Of a stretch of 64,000 bases of DNA, positions 23,510 through 36,711 are shown piece after piece. The stretch covers positions 10,340,106-10,404,105 of the forward strand of contig NC_045141.1 in NCBI RefSeq assembly GCF_008831285.2, written 5' to 3'. The notes below the pieces were generated by a model, which was given only the letters and a program-made list of their open reading frames with translations, ran no database searches and was not told the DNA's origin. A program made the translations under genes and the position numbers. Position 1 is the first letter of the stretch. Every line of letters begins with the position of its first letter. Source of the DNA: Nymphaea colorata. Lineage: Eukaryota; Streptophyta; Magnoliopsida; Nymphaeales; Nymphaeaceae.

Positions 23510-24440
23510 CTTCACACAAAAAAAAAATGCGACTCAAAGCATTTTTTGAAAAAATGCCTTGAGACAGGGCCTTGAGTTGCACGCATCCCTGAAGCATGCA
23601 CCTCATTTAATATAGGTGTATGCCTCCATCCATGGTATGCTCCATGCTTGAGGCATACGCCTCAGGGAAAGTGTTGAAAAAAGTAATGCTATATGTTTGT
23701 AAATTTTTAAATAAAGATAAGAACATTGTTTTTTTTCTTTACTTACTATTATATTTTATGTACTATTGTTTTTATGTGAAGGTAAAACAATAATAGAAGA
23801 TTTACAACATGAGAGTTTTGATGATGAAGCAACTGAAGAGGAAGATGAACTTATTCAATATATGGATGGTTCAAATGATGATGAATTGTCCTCGATTACA
23901 GAATATGAAAACGATGAAGATACTATTGGCCAATGGCCTACAAAAATCATTTGAACTTTGTTAAATATCACTTGATAATTACACAAATTAGTTACTTTTT
24001 TAATTTTTGTACATATACACATTTCAATATGCTTATATTATTCGCCACCAACACTTGTTATTTACTTATTCTCTTAATTGATATTATCATCTGTATTTTG
24101 ATTTTTTTAGTTTTGGTTATTTGTTTTTCAATGATAGTTCTATGACCTGTTTAGGACAGGTCATGCTTCTACGCCAATTGGGCAAACACTCTTTGCACTA
24201 TGTATGTTATGACATTGTATTTGTTTGGATTTGCAAATTATTGTAGTTTGCATATATTGTGTATTAGTTTTTATTGATATGCTTAGTATTGTAGTCATTT
24301 TTTTCAGTTTTGATGTTATTTTTATAAATATTATATAATTCACAAACTTGTTTGTGCAACTATGCTTCAACTAACGCCTCACCTCCCCTCGCCTCTTGAG
24401 AGGCTGAACATGTCGCTTCACCTTATTGCCTTTTACAACA
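23510..24440. repeat. Segment bounded by GCCTCA/GGCGT-rich motifs, possible DNA-transposon remnant
   Basis: Clusters such as CTTGAGGCATACGCCTCAGG (near 23,650) and ACGCCTCACCTCCCCTCGCC (near 24,374) flank an AT-rich core. The core contains a short acidic open frame (23,766-23,954; DDEATEEEDELIQYMDGS). Similar motif-rich ends occur near 18,330-18,400. The resemblance to hAT-type remnants is only by impression; no transposase domain is identifiable. Confidence 0.25.
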
Positions 24441-26123
24441 TTCCTCCAAATACCATCAAGTTGATCCTCTTGAGTGTATGGTGCCACCTTTTCTTAGTAA
24501 CTTAGTCCGGTGACAACCAACTAGAAGTTTCTCTTGTTCTCCACCTTTTTCCTCTGCAATACAATATGCATGATGTCGGTAGGTATGGTCATGAAGGGTT
24601 TGCATGCAATTGATGTCTATCAATGTTAAAATGACTTGTACATGACCTAAAAAATCCTTAGATGAACTATAATGGGTCCCACCAGGCATGCCATCTATTT
24701 GCTCCCCTCCCCTGAATGGAGAGTAGTGTGAAGCAGAAAATTTGAGATTTGGATATTAGAAAAATTGCAAGAGAAAGGGATCCACCTATTGGTACGAGGT
24801 CTAACCAAGTCTCCCCACCTTTAACATGGATAATGGGACCTAAGGCTAAACATTTCTCAAAAGTTGTACAAGTCATTTGATTGATGCATTATATATGTTT
24901 GTGCATAAGTGTTTGAAATTTGATTTTGAAGTTCATTTGAACTAAATTTTGAAAAACCAACGTTTTGATCTTGTTTTAGATAAAATGAAATGGATTTTAA
25001 ACAAGTTATTTGAAAATTTAATTGGTTTTGACAAGTTATTTCGGAATTCTACTTGTTTTAGAAATTTGGGCAAATTCTTTTGAATTTTGGCAAAACTGAA
25101 AATTGTTCAAAATTGATTCTAGTTGGGACCATTGTTTTGATCTAAAAATTTGAGAGTTTAAGAAATTTGTTTGGAAATTATATTTGTAAATTGAGGATTT
25201 GAGTTGTTAATAGTTGAAAATTGGAGTTTTAGTTCATGAACTTGAAGTTAATATGCAATCTTGGATAAAAATTTTGAACTTAGTTCAAAGTAAATTAAAA
25301 AATGGACTTGACTTAAATAGTTGATTTAGCTTGAAAAAATGGATGAATTGATCAAATTTGAAAATTGGTTGATCAAAAGATAGAAATTTTGAATTGAAAT
25401 TGTACCAAGTTCTCTTTTAGAGAAGATTGTAAATTTTTCAAGTAAAGCTTGTTTTTGGAAAAATAGGGATTCCAATGTTTTATAGAAAATTTTTATGTTC
25501 CAAATATATTTGTTGGCAAGATTGATAGGATTCTTGTATTTTCTTTTCAAAACTAAGTGAGATTCCAAATTCTTTGTTGCAATATAGCTTGGTCATGTTT
25601 TGTAACTTGAATTGGTTCACTTACTTTCTAGAGATGGTGCATGTGTGTGTGAATTAGATAAGTGAATGCATGCATGAATTAAGAAAATAAACTATATGTG
25701 TGCATACATTCTTCACTCTCATTAACTCTCCATGCATCTACACGTGTTAATTTTTTATTCCATCATACATGCATTCATGAAATAAAGAGCACATAAATAT
25801 ATATACGTAAATGTCACTTTTTGAATTAAAAATATTGAGTAAAGGGCCACATAACACATGAACAGTGATAGTTTATGGCTGGGATTTTTACATCAAAGGG
25901 GTTGAAGGCATGGCCTTTAACCTCCTAGACCACTTCTCTCAAAAGGAACTACAGAAAATTATGAGAAATATAGATTGAAATGGAAGAAGATCAGTGGATC
26001 ATCTCAACCAATTATTCATTATGTAAGAGTGGATCTTATCTATAATAATGAATCTGTCTCTAATAAGCTTTTGAGAAGGGAAAATGCATGCATTGAAACA
26101 TTTAAATAAAAATTCTCTCTCAT
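24441..26123. other. AT-rich stretch without gene
   Basis: From about 24,900 to 25,600 the sequence is a low-complexity series of 'tttgaaatttgattttgaag'-like steps. No coding motif recognised. Confidence 0.4.
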
Positions 26124-27180
26124 TTGGAGACTAACTTAACCAACCAGAAAAAGAGCAGCGGCAGTGGCGTTCTCGGAGCTGCGGCAGAGGTGGAGCCTGC
26201 TCAGAAAGAGCTTGCCGGTGGTGAGGTTTTTGTGGGCGGTGATGGGGTAGCTAGCATCCCACGATTCACCATAAAGCTCATTGGAGTGATGTATGGGTTG
26301 CTGGAAGAGTGGCTCCTCTCATTCGGAGAGCTCCACCTGTGGGTGGTCGAGATGCTACCGTGGACTGATAGCTATGGCAGTGGAATTCAGGCAATGGTCA
26401 CCGGTTTCAAGTGGGGCACTGCCCCCACACAAACTGTTCAGAACAAGAAACGAGACAACATTAATGCAGGAATAAATGAACTTATTAAATAAGAGAGAGA
26501 AAGTAGAGGGTGCCATGTTGACATGGGATGACGTGATGCTGATCTGGTGCCAAGGTGGAAGGTGTGGGGGCTAACTGGGCGCTAGGGTAGAGCCTGCACA
26601 AAGAAAGGCCAGCTTAAGGGGCTAGCACTGCATGGACTGGCTGGGGCAGTTCCATGAGCAAGTGACTGGGAGAGGAGCACGGCCCTTGGTTTGGTTGGGC
26701 CAATAATGGCAACATAGGTAGTCGATGGCAGAGAGTGTGTGTGTCCTAAGAAGCTAGCAGTTTGGGTCGAACCTCTGGTGGCATGTTGCTATAGTGGCTG
26801 GTCCACGGTGGCCAGCTCAGTCTGAGTCATCCTAGAAGCTGGGCTGATTGCCTAGGGCAGCAAATCAGCCCTGTAAGTGATTAAATGTGGGAAAAAACAA
26901 GGATGAATTTGGATCATCTGGCATACCCATGCCATGTGGCAATCTCTGGGGTCTGCTAGTGGCATCCTTGGGCACTGGCTGGTCCTACAATGCATTGGGC
27001 AGGACGGGTCCTAGCTATTTATTGGCCAGGTTGCCTTTATGCACCCCAACTTCCCTCCCTAGTTGGCAAAGGGCACCAAGGTGGAGGGCATTAATAGTTC
27101 CACGGCAGAATTTGGGGGTGATGTCTAGTCCTCTTTGGAGGAGCCAGGAGGTCGACCTCTTGAGCGGCCCCTAGGCCAAG
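26124..27180. other. GC-richer island, unidentified
   Basis: Composition rises abruptly to near 50-55% GC within AT-rich surroundings. A 122-codon plus-strand frame (26,124-26,492) and a 95-codon frame (26,887-27,174) are open, but neither resembles a known protein. A retroelement internal region or an old gene fragment are both possible. Confidence 0.25.
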
Positions 27181-28540
27181 CGGCCATATAGGTGAAGGTA
27201 AATTTTGAAATTCATGAGCACGCACATGCACAATCAGTGAACTCTAATACGATGTTGCCAAAGATGGAGAGTTAAAACCATGGTAGAAACAAACATTTGT
27301 TTTCGATCAATGCTTAAATTGAAAGGGGTTGTATGGGATTCTAAATGTAAGTGAACATGAATAAATCACTCTCAATTCTAAGTCCTAATGCACACAACAC
27401 TATTAAATGGTTCTGAGCCAAAGTACAGTACTTAGAGGTTTGCATGAATAATCTATAGCAACTATTTGGATTGACATCTCGCATAGTGTTCAAAATCAAC
27501 TGTGATATTTTTTTGCATATATGTACATTTATGCATTTGGATCTTGGTTTGGGATATGGTTCTGAGATTCAAATCATGATATCCATAGAGATTTTAGATG
27601 ATAGGTATGGATATGGATCTAAGATTCAGATCAGATCTAAATCCATAGAAAGTTTCTACAAAATGGATCTTAAGAGATTTGGATTAGAATTCTAGACAAT
27701 AGTTCGTAGATCTAAAAATGTTGATGTAAACATTGTAATTGATGCTTCAAATACCATAACATCAAGTATATCTAGCATATAGACTAAGTGCAAAACGACA
27801 TTATTGCAGATGAAATTGTTGTTTTACCCTTGGGCATGGGTAAGAGATTTAAAATGAAATGACTTTTTACCCTTGGGTGAATATTTGGACCATCTATTAT
27901 GTGTTTGAAATGATTTCAAGTTGGAGCTTTGATGATTTAATAATGACAAACTTGATGACGTTAAGTATATATGACATATAATCCTAGGTTCATGTAGAAA
28001 ATATGGATTAGAAAAAAATTGATTGGTTTACTCCTTGTGTAGATTTTGAACTCAAATAAGCATAAATCATGGATTTGACTTTGCTTAAAGCTCTAGGAAT
28101 CAAAGAAAGCCATAAACTAATGTATATGAGACATATGTCCTATGTTTGTGTAGAATAATTTGGCTTAAAGGAAAATAACTGTTGTGTCCCTTTGTGTAAT
28201 TCTCAAGCTCCGGGTCAGTTTGGCAAATCTGATTAGACCAGCCTATATGCCTATTTCTAGATTGACTTTAGTTAAAATATTACTAAAAAACCCTCCAACA
28301 TTGTTCTAAAAATCAAATTTTCTAAAATTTACTAGCTGTGATTGTCATATATATAAAGAGAAACATAGAAGGTTTTCAAAAATTAGGCTATGATTGTCAT
28401 CTTCACTAGTTGAGTTGCGGGCCTTAGATCAGCCATTTACTGGTAAGGATATGTTGAAAGATCAGAAAGTGTTGCTCTGGGTTAACTGAATTAAGCTTGA
28501 TAGATGTCTACAGAGTGTAGCAAGTATTATGAATGATTTC
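27181..28540. other. AT-rich stretch without gene
   Basis: No gene seen. 27,540-27,690 has GGATATGGATCTAAGATTC-type steps reminiscent of the G repeat family. Confidence 0.35.
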
Positions 28541-28541
28541 C

Positions 28542-28692
28542 GGACCTTCAATACTGAATTGAACTCAAATTGGGTAGGAATAAACTCAAACCCAAAAACT
28601 AAGAAAAGATAGATTCATACATGATAAATACGATTTTGGCTCAATTATAGCTCACTCTATTGGGTTGAGGTCAAAAACAGCTTAAATCCAAA

Positions 28693-28729
<37 letters not shown>

Positions 28730-29060
28730 AAATGAGCTTTAGGACCTTCCAAACAAAAATGAACTCAGATGGCTTCATAAATGAACTCAAACCAAACTAA
28801 AAGAAGATAGATTTATACATGATAAACATGATCCTAGCTCGGTTTCAGCTCACTCCACTAGGTTGAGCTCAAACGCCTTAAAAACAAAAAAGAGAGTGAA
28901 GTTCAGACCTTTGGAACAAAATTGAACTCAAACCAAGATGAATAAACTCAAACCAAACTAAGGGAGGATAAATTTATAAATGATAAATATGATTCTAGTT
29001 TGGTTTGAGCTAACTCAACTCGGTTGCACTATAACTTAATTCAAAGAATGCTAAATAGGG
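28542..29060 (+). repeat. Three diverged tandem units (~165-200 bp)
   Basis: Units start near 28,542, 28,742 and 28,905 at '(g/a)gacctt'. Each contains 'aactcaaaccaaactaa', 'gatagatttatacatgataaa' and 'ggtttgagctcactc' variants. Unit 1 is longer because of an (AG)n run at about 28,691-28,731. No coding content. Confidence 0.75.
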
Positions 29061-30689
29061 GAGAGAGTGGCCTAGTGGAAATCTGTGAATAACTTTGAAA
29101 CTAAAATGTGAGCTTGGAAACTCAAAGTAAGAAAAATAATAATTTTTTTCCACTAAAGCAAACCTATCCTGAATTTGGTTAGACGTAATGATATATAGTA
29201 GAGCTAAAAATTATAGTTATCGGTTCTGGTGAGCTGACTTATAGGGAAAGCTGACTTAAACAGGTAAAAATGATTGGTGAGATGACTTTAACTACTCTTA
29301 GAGACTTGTAGAGCTAAGAATTACCCGATTTATGTTTGTTTTAAATCATTACTAAGATCTCTAAGATTTTCTTACATTAGGGACAAAATGGTCATTTGGC
29401 ATGGTTGCGACAACTTAGGTGATCCTAGTCTAGGTATTAGATGTCTAAATAGGGCAAGTTTGACCCTAGTTTTCTACGATTGGCTCCTACATTTCAAATC
29501 ATTTTTTAGAAGCTCAGTTCAAAACCTCCATGTATGAGGTAAAATCGTCATTTGGTCATGGTGAAAATTTTTTAGAGTTAAAAAGACTTCCTGAGGTGCT
29601 TTTGAGGTTCAATTTGTGGGCGTGCCAAATTTCACTAAAAGGTTACTCAATTTGCCTTTGGAAAATCACATTTTCTAAAATTGACTAAATTGTATTTGAA
29701 CATGTAAATGGAAATGGTAAGGGTATAATGGGAAACGGAGATTTTGAGCTTGTGTAGGAGCACTAAGCACACTGGTACTCTCTTTAAGTGACATTTTAAT
29801 CAATCTGTGCACTCAAATTGAAAATTGGTATTCCATATCTCTCAAAAATCAGTTCAAAAGTTACTATGACAATGTCTAGATATAACCACTGCATGAGCGA
29901 CTGAACATCTACAATGTGTGCTCAATCTAAAACAGAATTACTGAATCGAAAGCAGGAATAGTCAGTTCATGCACTTAAGAATCTGATCGTATCTCAATTT
30001 GGTCTAACTCACTCGAATCAGTGGAAAATGATGATCATACATGAGGAAATGGGAAAAACAAGGTGTCATTTCTTAAAATGATTGTCCTAACACTAGAATT
30101 TAGACTTCAAAAATGGAAATGGAGCTGCAGATAATATGCTTATGCTGAGGAGATCTTATTGTGGGTCTAGTCAAGTCTGCATGTGTTTTGATGACAAGAA
30201 ATGATTGAAAAATGAGGGAAATTACCTATTTCTAGATCATTTCTGACCAAATGTAAGCTAATAAACTTGTTTGGGTGTTTCCATTGACTTATACAAATGG
30301 AAATAACCCCGATTGCTTAGTAATACAATTCTCAGGACTTCCATAGTTATTTGCAAAGTCAGAGAAAATGGATAAAATGAGTTGATCGGGAGCAAAATGT
30401 TCATTTTCTATGTGATGATGACTTGAGTGATATGGATACTGGAGTTAGATACCTATGCTGTGGATTTGCTTTGGTGTAGTTCATGGCCCTTATATTTGAA
30501 ATTCTTTTGGAAGAATCAGTTAAATATCCCATTTAATAAGGGTAAAATAGTCATTTTAACCAACTTTTAGCACAGTTTGATTCATGCTATAGAAAGGCTA
30601 TAAACTAGGACAATTGGTATAACTAAAGGCCTAATTAGACAACACCCAGAGAACGTGTAGTAGGTTTCATTTGTGGTGATTCAACAGAT
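29061..30689. other. Stretch without gene
   Basis: AT-rich, no recognisable family. Phrases such as 'gtaaaatcgtcatttggtcatgg' and 'gtaaaatagtcattttaacc' recur and hint at old retroelement or satellite material. Confidence 0.35.
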
Positions 30690-31840
30690 GGGAGGCATGA
30701 TCATGCAGTGAGGTGGTTCTCCCTGTGCTTACCTTTAGAGGAGGATGGGGCTGGTTTGAAAGATTTGAGTAGCCTTAATAATGCTTGGATGATCTAGTTG
30801 ACACTCAAGGCCAAGTTAATGGACTCCTTATGGTGCGACTTGTGCTGACAGAAGTATTTGTGCAACCATAGCCTTTGGTTGCAGACTCGTAGAACTTATT
30901 CCACCTGGAGCTGGAAGGGTCTCATGTGGGGATGGGAGGAAATTTCTCATCTTGTCTCTTAGAAAGTGATTAACGTCTGATCAGAACAGTGCTGTTGGGG
31001 ACTGCTGTGCTACTTTTTTCAATGTTTGGAACCTCCAACATCTATAAACTATAAGCAGAAGCTGGTGGGGGTGATTCACTCAGAATTCTTGGGATGTGGA
31101 AGGTTTTTGGGTCTTTGGATTCCTTTGGCTATGAGGAGTGTTTGTTTGGTAACAAATAGAGACACTTTGTTATGGTCTGATTCGGTTGTGAGTAGTCAGA
31201 AACTCTGAATTTAGTGTATATATATGAGTGCATTAAAGTGAAGATTGTGAGGCATGTGAGGGGAGCCATAGTATATAGAAACGACTCAATGGAGTGCACA
31301 AAGTGGACATTGTATATTGCTCTGAAAGGCAGGACTCTCACCCAAGATCGCATAGAAAATTTTGAAGTCCCCCTTGCAATCGGTGTCCTCTTTGTGAGAA
31401 GGAAGAGGAATTGATAGTCCATGTGTTCATTCATTGGTCTTTGGCGAGATCATCAGGAAAGTCATCGGTTGCAAGTTTAATGTAATGGTGAAATTCAGTC
31501 TACGATAGTCCTTATGAGTCCTGGTGCTGGCGCATTAAATTTAGCTAGAAGGGGATGGTGTTTATGCTTTCCAAAGGTTATCTGGAAGCTCTGGCTATGA
31601 AGGAATAAAAGAGTCCATGATGGGGATGTAGCGCAGAAATATGTTCAATGCAAACCTTTGTGGGAAGATTGTTAAACAATTGATGATAAATGCGTGTTGG
31701 GGTTGGCGAGTAAGTAGGAGATTTTGGCTTTGTTGGATTCTGGCATTCATCATGATCCTTAGCCATCATTTGATGGTTTCAGTCCGATCATACACTCTGC
31801 CTGCAGATGGATTGGAGACTCACATAAGGTAGGGTACTGG
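30690..31840 (+). mobile_element. LINE (L1-type) 3' remnant: late RT region and zinc-binding RVT domain
   Basis: A multi-frame translation shows the usual C-terminal landscape of plant L1 elements. VCLPLEEDGAGLKDLSSLN (near 30,730-30,790) matches the post-RT 'GGLGI+.L..N' motif, followed by TWSWKGLMWGWEEI. At 31,290-31,440 KWTLYIALKGRTLTQDRIE leads to NRCPLCEKEEELIVHVFIH, a reverse-transcriptase zinc-binding (zf-RVT) domain with its paired cysteines. The LINE tail ('VIWKLWL.RNKRVHDGD') follows near 31,590. Stops and frameshifts abound. The endonuclease and RT core are missing, as in 5'-truncated LINE insertions. No poly(A) tail is evident. Confidence 0.8.
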
Positions 31841-32384
31841 GTGAAAGAGCATGGATGTGGGGTTTTTGATTCTGGAGTTTGTTATGTCCCAGTCAGACTA
31901 TGTTAGGGTGCCAAGGAGATCTTAGTTGGAATTTTTTCTAGCCTACCATGATTTAATGGCGTGGTTGGCATTTCAGCGGCTCCCATAGGCTGGAGGAACG
32001 CATGGTTTCACTGCATGAAAGAGGTTGATTAAGTGCCTCACGGATCTGGGGATCATGTTCTTTCAAGGAAGATTTTTGTTCTGCTGCATTGCAATCCTGC
32101 GTTTGAGGAAGTGAAAGTCTCGCATCGCTGCATTGATTTGCATTCTTCTGTTGAATGGTCGACTCCTTAAAGGTGTCCGTGTTGGTTATTTTTTCTGTAC
32201 ATTCTTTTAATTTTGTTGAACAAATTGAGAGACTGCTCCTCCCAGCCATTTATTAAGCAAAGCAATTTTGAGCTCATATTTGAATCTAGGTTCCATTTGA
32301 TAGCTTCAGATCTAAGGATCCGGAGTTGATTTTTAATACTTGGATCTTAGATCCAAGGATTTCAAAAATGCTGTTTCTAGTATG
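31841..32384. other. Stretch without gene
   Basis: No coding match. It may include the LINE 3' UTR. Confidence 0.3.
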
Positions 32385-32530
32385 GGTGAACATGAGTTGA
32401 GTCGAGCCCAAGCTTGGTCAGCCTCGAACTCTGCTCGCCTTCTATATTGCACAACTCAAGCTCGAATCAAGTTATATAATGCCAACTCAAGCTCGGCTCA
32501 ATCAAGCGTGTCAGAGCTTGAGCTCATTTA
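32385..32530. repeat. GCTCGA-rich dispersed repeat
   Basis: 'gagttgagtcgagcccaagc' through 'gagcttgagctcatttaac'. Same family as the copies at 33,895, 41,640 and 58,326. Confidence 0.5.
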
Positions 32531-32689
32531 ACTAGTATATAAGCGTGTCATTTATATGCTATGGCAAAATATGGCAGCGAGCATGCTGCTGCTATGGAAG
32601 AGATGAAGCAGAGTATATGCAGAAAAAGAGAAATCATATGAGATATTTGGAAATTAAGTTTTGGGTTTTCAAGGAACTCTCGCTCATGC

Positions 32690-32925
32690 TCAGTGCTGAA
32701 TGAAGGTTTCAGATTGCTTGCTGGAACGAGGGTTTCATGAACCTGAAAGCCCTCGCTCCAGCAACACTCTTTGCTGAGCGAGGGTTTCTGATTAATCTGA
32801 AACCCCTTGCGGTGTGAGGTTTTCAGATTGATTTGAAACCCTTTGCTTTGCTGAGCGAGGGTTTCATCCCTCACTCGCTGCGAACGAGTGTGTTTTGAAA
32901 CCCTCGCTTGTTGGAGCAAGGTTTA
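32690..32925. repeat. GCGAGGGTTTCA array with units in both orientations
   Basis: GCGAGGGTTTCA-type units (about 32,728, 32,778, 32,858) alternate with the reverse complement TGAAACCCTCGC (near 32,755, 32,800 and 32,895), so the region can fold on itself. A relative lies at 38,545-38,700. Confidence 0.7.
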
Positions 32926-33894
32926 CGTCTCAGCAGCAGATTCTCACATGGCATCTTGCTCATGAAGATGGCATCTGAAACAGATAGAGAAGAAGAGGAA
33001 GAAGAGAGATATGTTTACGGGTTTTCTTCTATGAGGCCCCGATTTGTTGTGACCATATTTACATATGCAACTACTATATTGCATGGTTAGCCAAATATTA
33101 GAGAAAGTTATGTGCATCTTCACATGATATTACTTTTTTCATTTTCCATTTTGCCTTGATAATTTTTTTTTTTCAGTATGGATTAAAGGTACTTTAGTAA
33201 TTAATCATACTAACACACAAAAATTTGTACACTGGTATAGTGCATATAACTAGGTTGAGCAAAATATAGGGTTCCACGATAGTGGGTGCTGCAACCAACG
33301 TCATAAATTAAGCAAGGACTGGATCCTGTTGAGTAAGCTGTATTTTGAGAATGAGCCATGAATTTTATCGGTAAGGTAATCAAACTATCCTATTAGATTA
33401 GGCTTGAAATATACGTTGTTCATTTATTTTTGAAAAGAATCTGACATGGTTGATAAATGGGCTCGAACGGGACATGACATTCTTTCCAATAAATGTTTCC
33501 GTTAAGTGGTCAACTCGGGAGCGCTACGTGCACTTTTCTTATGCTCTTAATAGTTATAAATGCTTTTTATTCTTAGAGTAATTTTTATATTCTTCGATTC
33601 ATTTTTCTGAAAGAAAATTCGAGTATTTAATATTTTTTGTTTAGCTGATTGCATCTCAATCATTTTGATTATTAGATTATTGGAATGCACTGCCATTTGG
33701 TGAACAGGCCAATCCGATAATCTAAATGATTTAGATGCAATTCAGCAAAAAAACTTAATTAATTCAATTTTTGAGCAAAATGAATGGAAGAATATATATA
33801 AAAATTAATTAAAAATAAAAACTTTATCTAGCTTATATTTTTTTTGTATGTTTCAAACTTACAATGAAGGAAATAAATCAGATCAAATGGGTTG
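32926..33894. other. AT-rich stretch without gene
   Basis: No gene seen. 33,700-33,830 recurs in diverged form at 34,195-34,310 ('aaatgatttagatgcaa', 'aaatgaatggaagaatata'), a local duplication about 480 bp apart. Confidence 0.45.
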
Positions 33895-34035
33895 TTGGTA
33901 AATGAACTTCAACGAGTCAAGCTCAGTACTGCTTTACTTGAGCTTGAGCCAGCTTGTGAGCCAACAACATGTGAGCTGACTTGAGCTGAAGCTGACCGAG
34001 CTCAAGGTTGAGCTCGACTCCTCTTGTGCAGCCCA
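33895..34035. repeat. GCTCGA-rich dispersed repeat
   Basis: It contains 'cttgagcttgagccagctt', 'gctgaccgagctcaaggttg' and ends in 'gcagcccaag'. It aligns with 41,640-41,805, starting from 'caaatgggttgttggtaaa'. Confidence 0.5.
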
Positions 34036-34310
34036 AGAACTAGTCCCCATATATTCTAATACAAGCAACATACGCCCAGATGTTCCCTACCTTATTGTTG
34101 GAGCAATCAAACATTCAAGACTGCCTCGTGGTCTGATCGCTGTGTTGAAAGAGCCGGTTTCTGAATCGAGTCGGCAATGTATGCTGCCAATTTGGTGTAA
34201 ATGATTTAGATGCAAAAGAGCAAAAAAAGAAAAAGAAAAAAACAGGAAACCAAAAACAATGTTTGGAAAAAATGAATGGAAGAATATAAAAACTAATTAA
34301 GAACAAAAAT

Positions 34311-35801
34311 CTTTTAAGTGAAATTTTAGAAAAGATGCCTTATAAAGAATTGGTGAAATATTTATTATTTTTTATTTTACATAACTGCAGATCAAGTTAA
34401 TAAGATCATTGACCAAAAGTTGCTTTAAGCTTAGGTGTTCTTTTTGTTTTAAATGTCAGTGACGCTAGTATTATTGTCATTTTTTTTGTTGTCCCCAAAA
34501 AGTTCACTAAAAAAAGGGAAAAAAAAGAGAGAAGTTGCATTGATAGATTTTGAAGAAGCAACATTAATAAAATAAACACGTCAACGGTTTAAGTCGTTAT
34601 GATGTAGCATCGAACATGTTGTTCTAAAAACCGATGGCATAAAAAAATTCAAGGAATATGTGTGCCATGCTGTGAAAACTGGTTGCGTAGGTGTATTAAA
34701 AAACTTATGTTAAAAAAATGAGGACATTTGAAAAATTAATGAAAATATAATTCTCAAATTATTGAAAATATTTTAGAACAAACCCCTGGCAGTCACATCC
34801 TTCAATCGTTCATCAAACCGACCTATGCGATTCAAATTGGCAGATTCATACTGGTTTTGGCATATATCTTTTATATGTAAATATATGACCATTTACTTTT
34901 AGCAACAAATTTCTAAATGTTATTCATACATCAATTATCCAGCATCTGACAACATTGACATTTCTTTTGTGTGTGTCTCTATATATATTTATATCTTGAG
35001 ACCACGTAAGTAAAAATAATAATTTGTGTCCGAACCTTGATTTGGATATTCCCTTTAGGTTTGAGCTTGAACTTGGATTTTCTACTCTAGCATGTATTGA
35101 CTGACAACATCATCAACTTAGACACGGTGCCTTAAAGGCAAAGGAATGAAACTTTTACAAAAACAAGTTTGACTTCGATGAAATTACAAAAAATACGCTT
35201 TCACTTAACAGCTTGTTTCCGGAGAGTGGGAGACCTTTAACAGCTTCTTTTTGGAGAGAAGGAGACCATTCCACTACCCAAGTGAAGGCCAAAGCCTCCT
35301 CCCTCCACCCACAATGGTCCAGCCTGCTTTTCTAGTGCTTCAGGTGGTGCCCCTGTTAATGCTTCAACTTGCTTATTGGTACCTCTTTTTTACCCTACAA
35401 AGAATTGACATCATAGGAGTCTGAAATGGAGACTGGGGGCCTACCAGCCCTGCCCGACCATTGCATCAAATATAATTATGAACAGTCGCATGTTTTTGTC
35501 ATCCATCAAAGAATGAACATATTTTTGTAAAATGCTCATATATTTAACTTTGCGCAGCCTTATTCGAAGTCAGAACAATAAACCTTTTGGATGAGATATT
35601 GCTTGATCATGGATTTAACTTGTCCCATGAATAAAGAATTAATTTCACAAAATTAGGTTTATGATTTGATAGCACAAAGCAGGCCTGTACCTTAAGAGGA
35701 TGGGGGGAAAGGTGGGGGTTTCAACCCAACTATGATATTGGACCGTGCAGGTAGTGGGTGTTATAACTTGAGTAGAACAGCCATAAAAATGATTTTCTCA
35801 T
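34311..35801. other. Stretch without gene
   Basis: No coding match. Two near copies of 'aacagctt(g/c)ttt..ggagag..ggagacc' sit side by side at about 35,209-35,270. Confidence 0.35.
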
Positions 35802-35996
35802 CAGGGGCAGAGGGAGGGGGAGGGCCACCTGGGCCATGACCCCACCCCAGCCAATTGAAAAAAAAAACACATAGAAAAAATGAAAACTTGTTACTTGCGC
35901 CATGTCTTGTTTGGATTTGAATTCAGTTTGACCCTACCCAGATCCAAAGGTTGGACTATTCGGCCCGACCCTAAAAAATTCCTGGCTCCGCCCCTG
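35802..35996. mobile_element. MITE-like element with CAGGGGCGGAG termini
   Basis: The left end CAGGGGCAGAGGGAGG and the reverse complement of the right end (CAGGGGCGGAGCCAGG) form terminal inverted repeats with one mismatch in the first 11 bases. The 195-bp size, ends and internal 'ggccatgaccccacccca' fit a common plant MITE type, probably hAT. No matching 8-bp target duplication flanks it. Its right end abuts the tandem duplication at 35,997. Confidence 0.6.
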
Positions 35997-36241
35997 GTTA
36001 ACAAGACATCAAATGCTTGTTACAGGTAGCTAAATGGGACAAACTATCATACAAGGAACAAGAGAGATTGATTCAAAGCTTGCGGTTCCCAAGCAAATTA
36101 GTTTAAAAAACTCCCTTCAATGCCTTAACTATACTTCAATTGTGAGTAAGTGGGTTAACATGACACCAAATGCTTGTGACATGTCGCTAAATGGGACAAA
36201 CTATCATACAAGGAACAAGAGAGATTGATTCAAAGCTTGCG
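35997..36241 (+). repeat. 157-bp tandem duplication
   Basis: 'gttaaca(a/t)gacatcaaatgc' through 'attcaaagcttgcggtt' occurs at 35,997-36,096 and again from about 36,154 to 36,241. The second half is nearly identical ('atgggacaaactatcataca' at 36,034 and 36,191). Recent compared with other duplications here. Confidence 0.85.
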
Positions 36242-36429
36242 GTTTTCTCATTCGTACTCGAATCAGAATTCAAATCCAAGTACATGCCTGGTTCAATTTC
36301 ATAACCTTTAGCCAATTCCACTGTAATAAGCTAAATTTATCCCTGCAAGAGAGAATGAAGCAAACCTTCGTTTCACGTTTTTAGTTGTATTTAATTTTTT
36401 TAAATGCAAAAAATTGTCGGGCTTCCAGG

Positions 36430-36655
36430 ATGCTGATGGCTAGGTCTGACGACATCGTCCCCGCTCTTTTCTTTTCTTCTTCCTTATTCCATCTTTCCCC
36501 TTTCTCTCTCTTGCTGGTTCTGTGAGCCCTAGTTTCTACCATTACTGATCTCACCAGCGGGTTGATTTCATCGGAAACGGAACTACGCAAGGCTCGGGAT
36601 CCATTCTTGAAACCCTAGATTTCTCCACAACTCTCTTTCTCTCTCTCATAGTTAG
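36430..36655 (+). other. Likely 5' UTR exon of a plant gene (telo-box, pyrimidine-rich)
   Basis: A pyrimidine-rich leader with CTCTCTTTCTCTCTCTC runs, 'gccctagtttc' and a telo-box-like GAAACCCTAGAT (36,609-36,620) is followed by a strong donor, GTTAG/GTAAGG at 36,655/36,656. This layout is typical of plant genes whose first intron lies in the 5' UTR. The most plausible downstream coding part is 38,173-38,550, now separated by the inserted element at 36,712-37,956. Confidence 0.5.
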
Positions 36656-36711
36656 GTAAGGTTTTCGATTATCGTTTTCCGTAGGACTTTTCTTGCAGGT
36701 TTCTTACAGTC

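Noticed and set aside
26124-26492. 122-codon Gly/Ala/Glu-rich plus-strand frame
   Set aside because: No domain or homology recognised; kept only as part of a GC-richer region.
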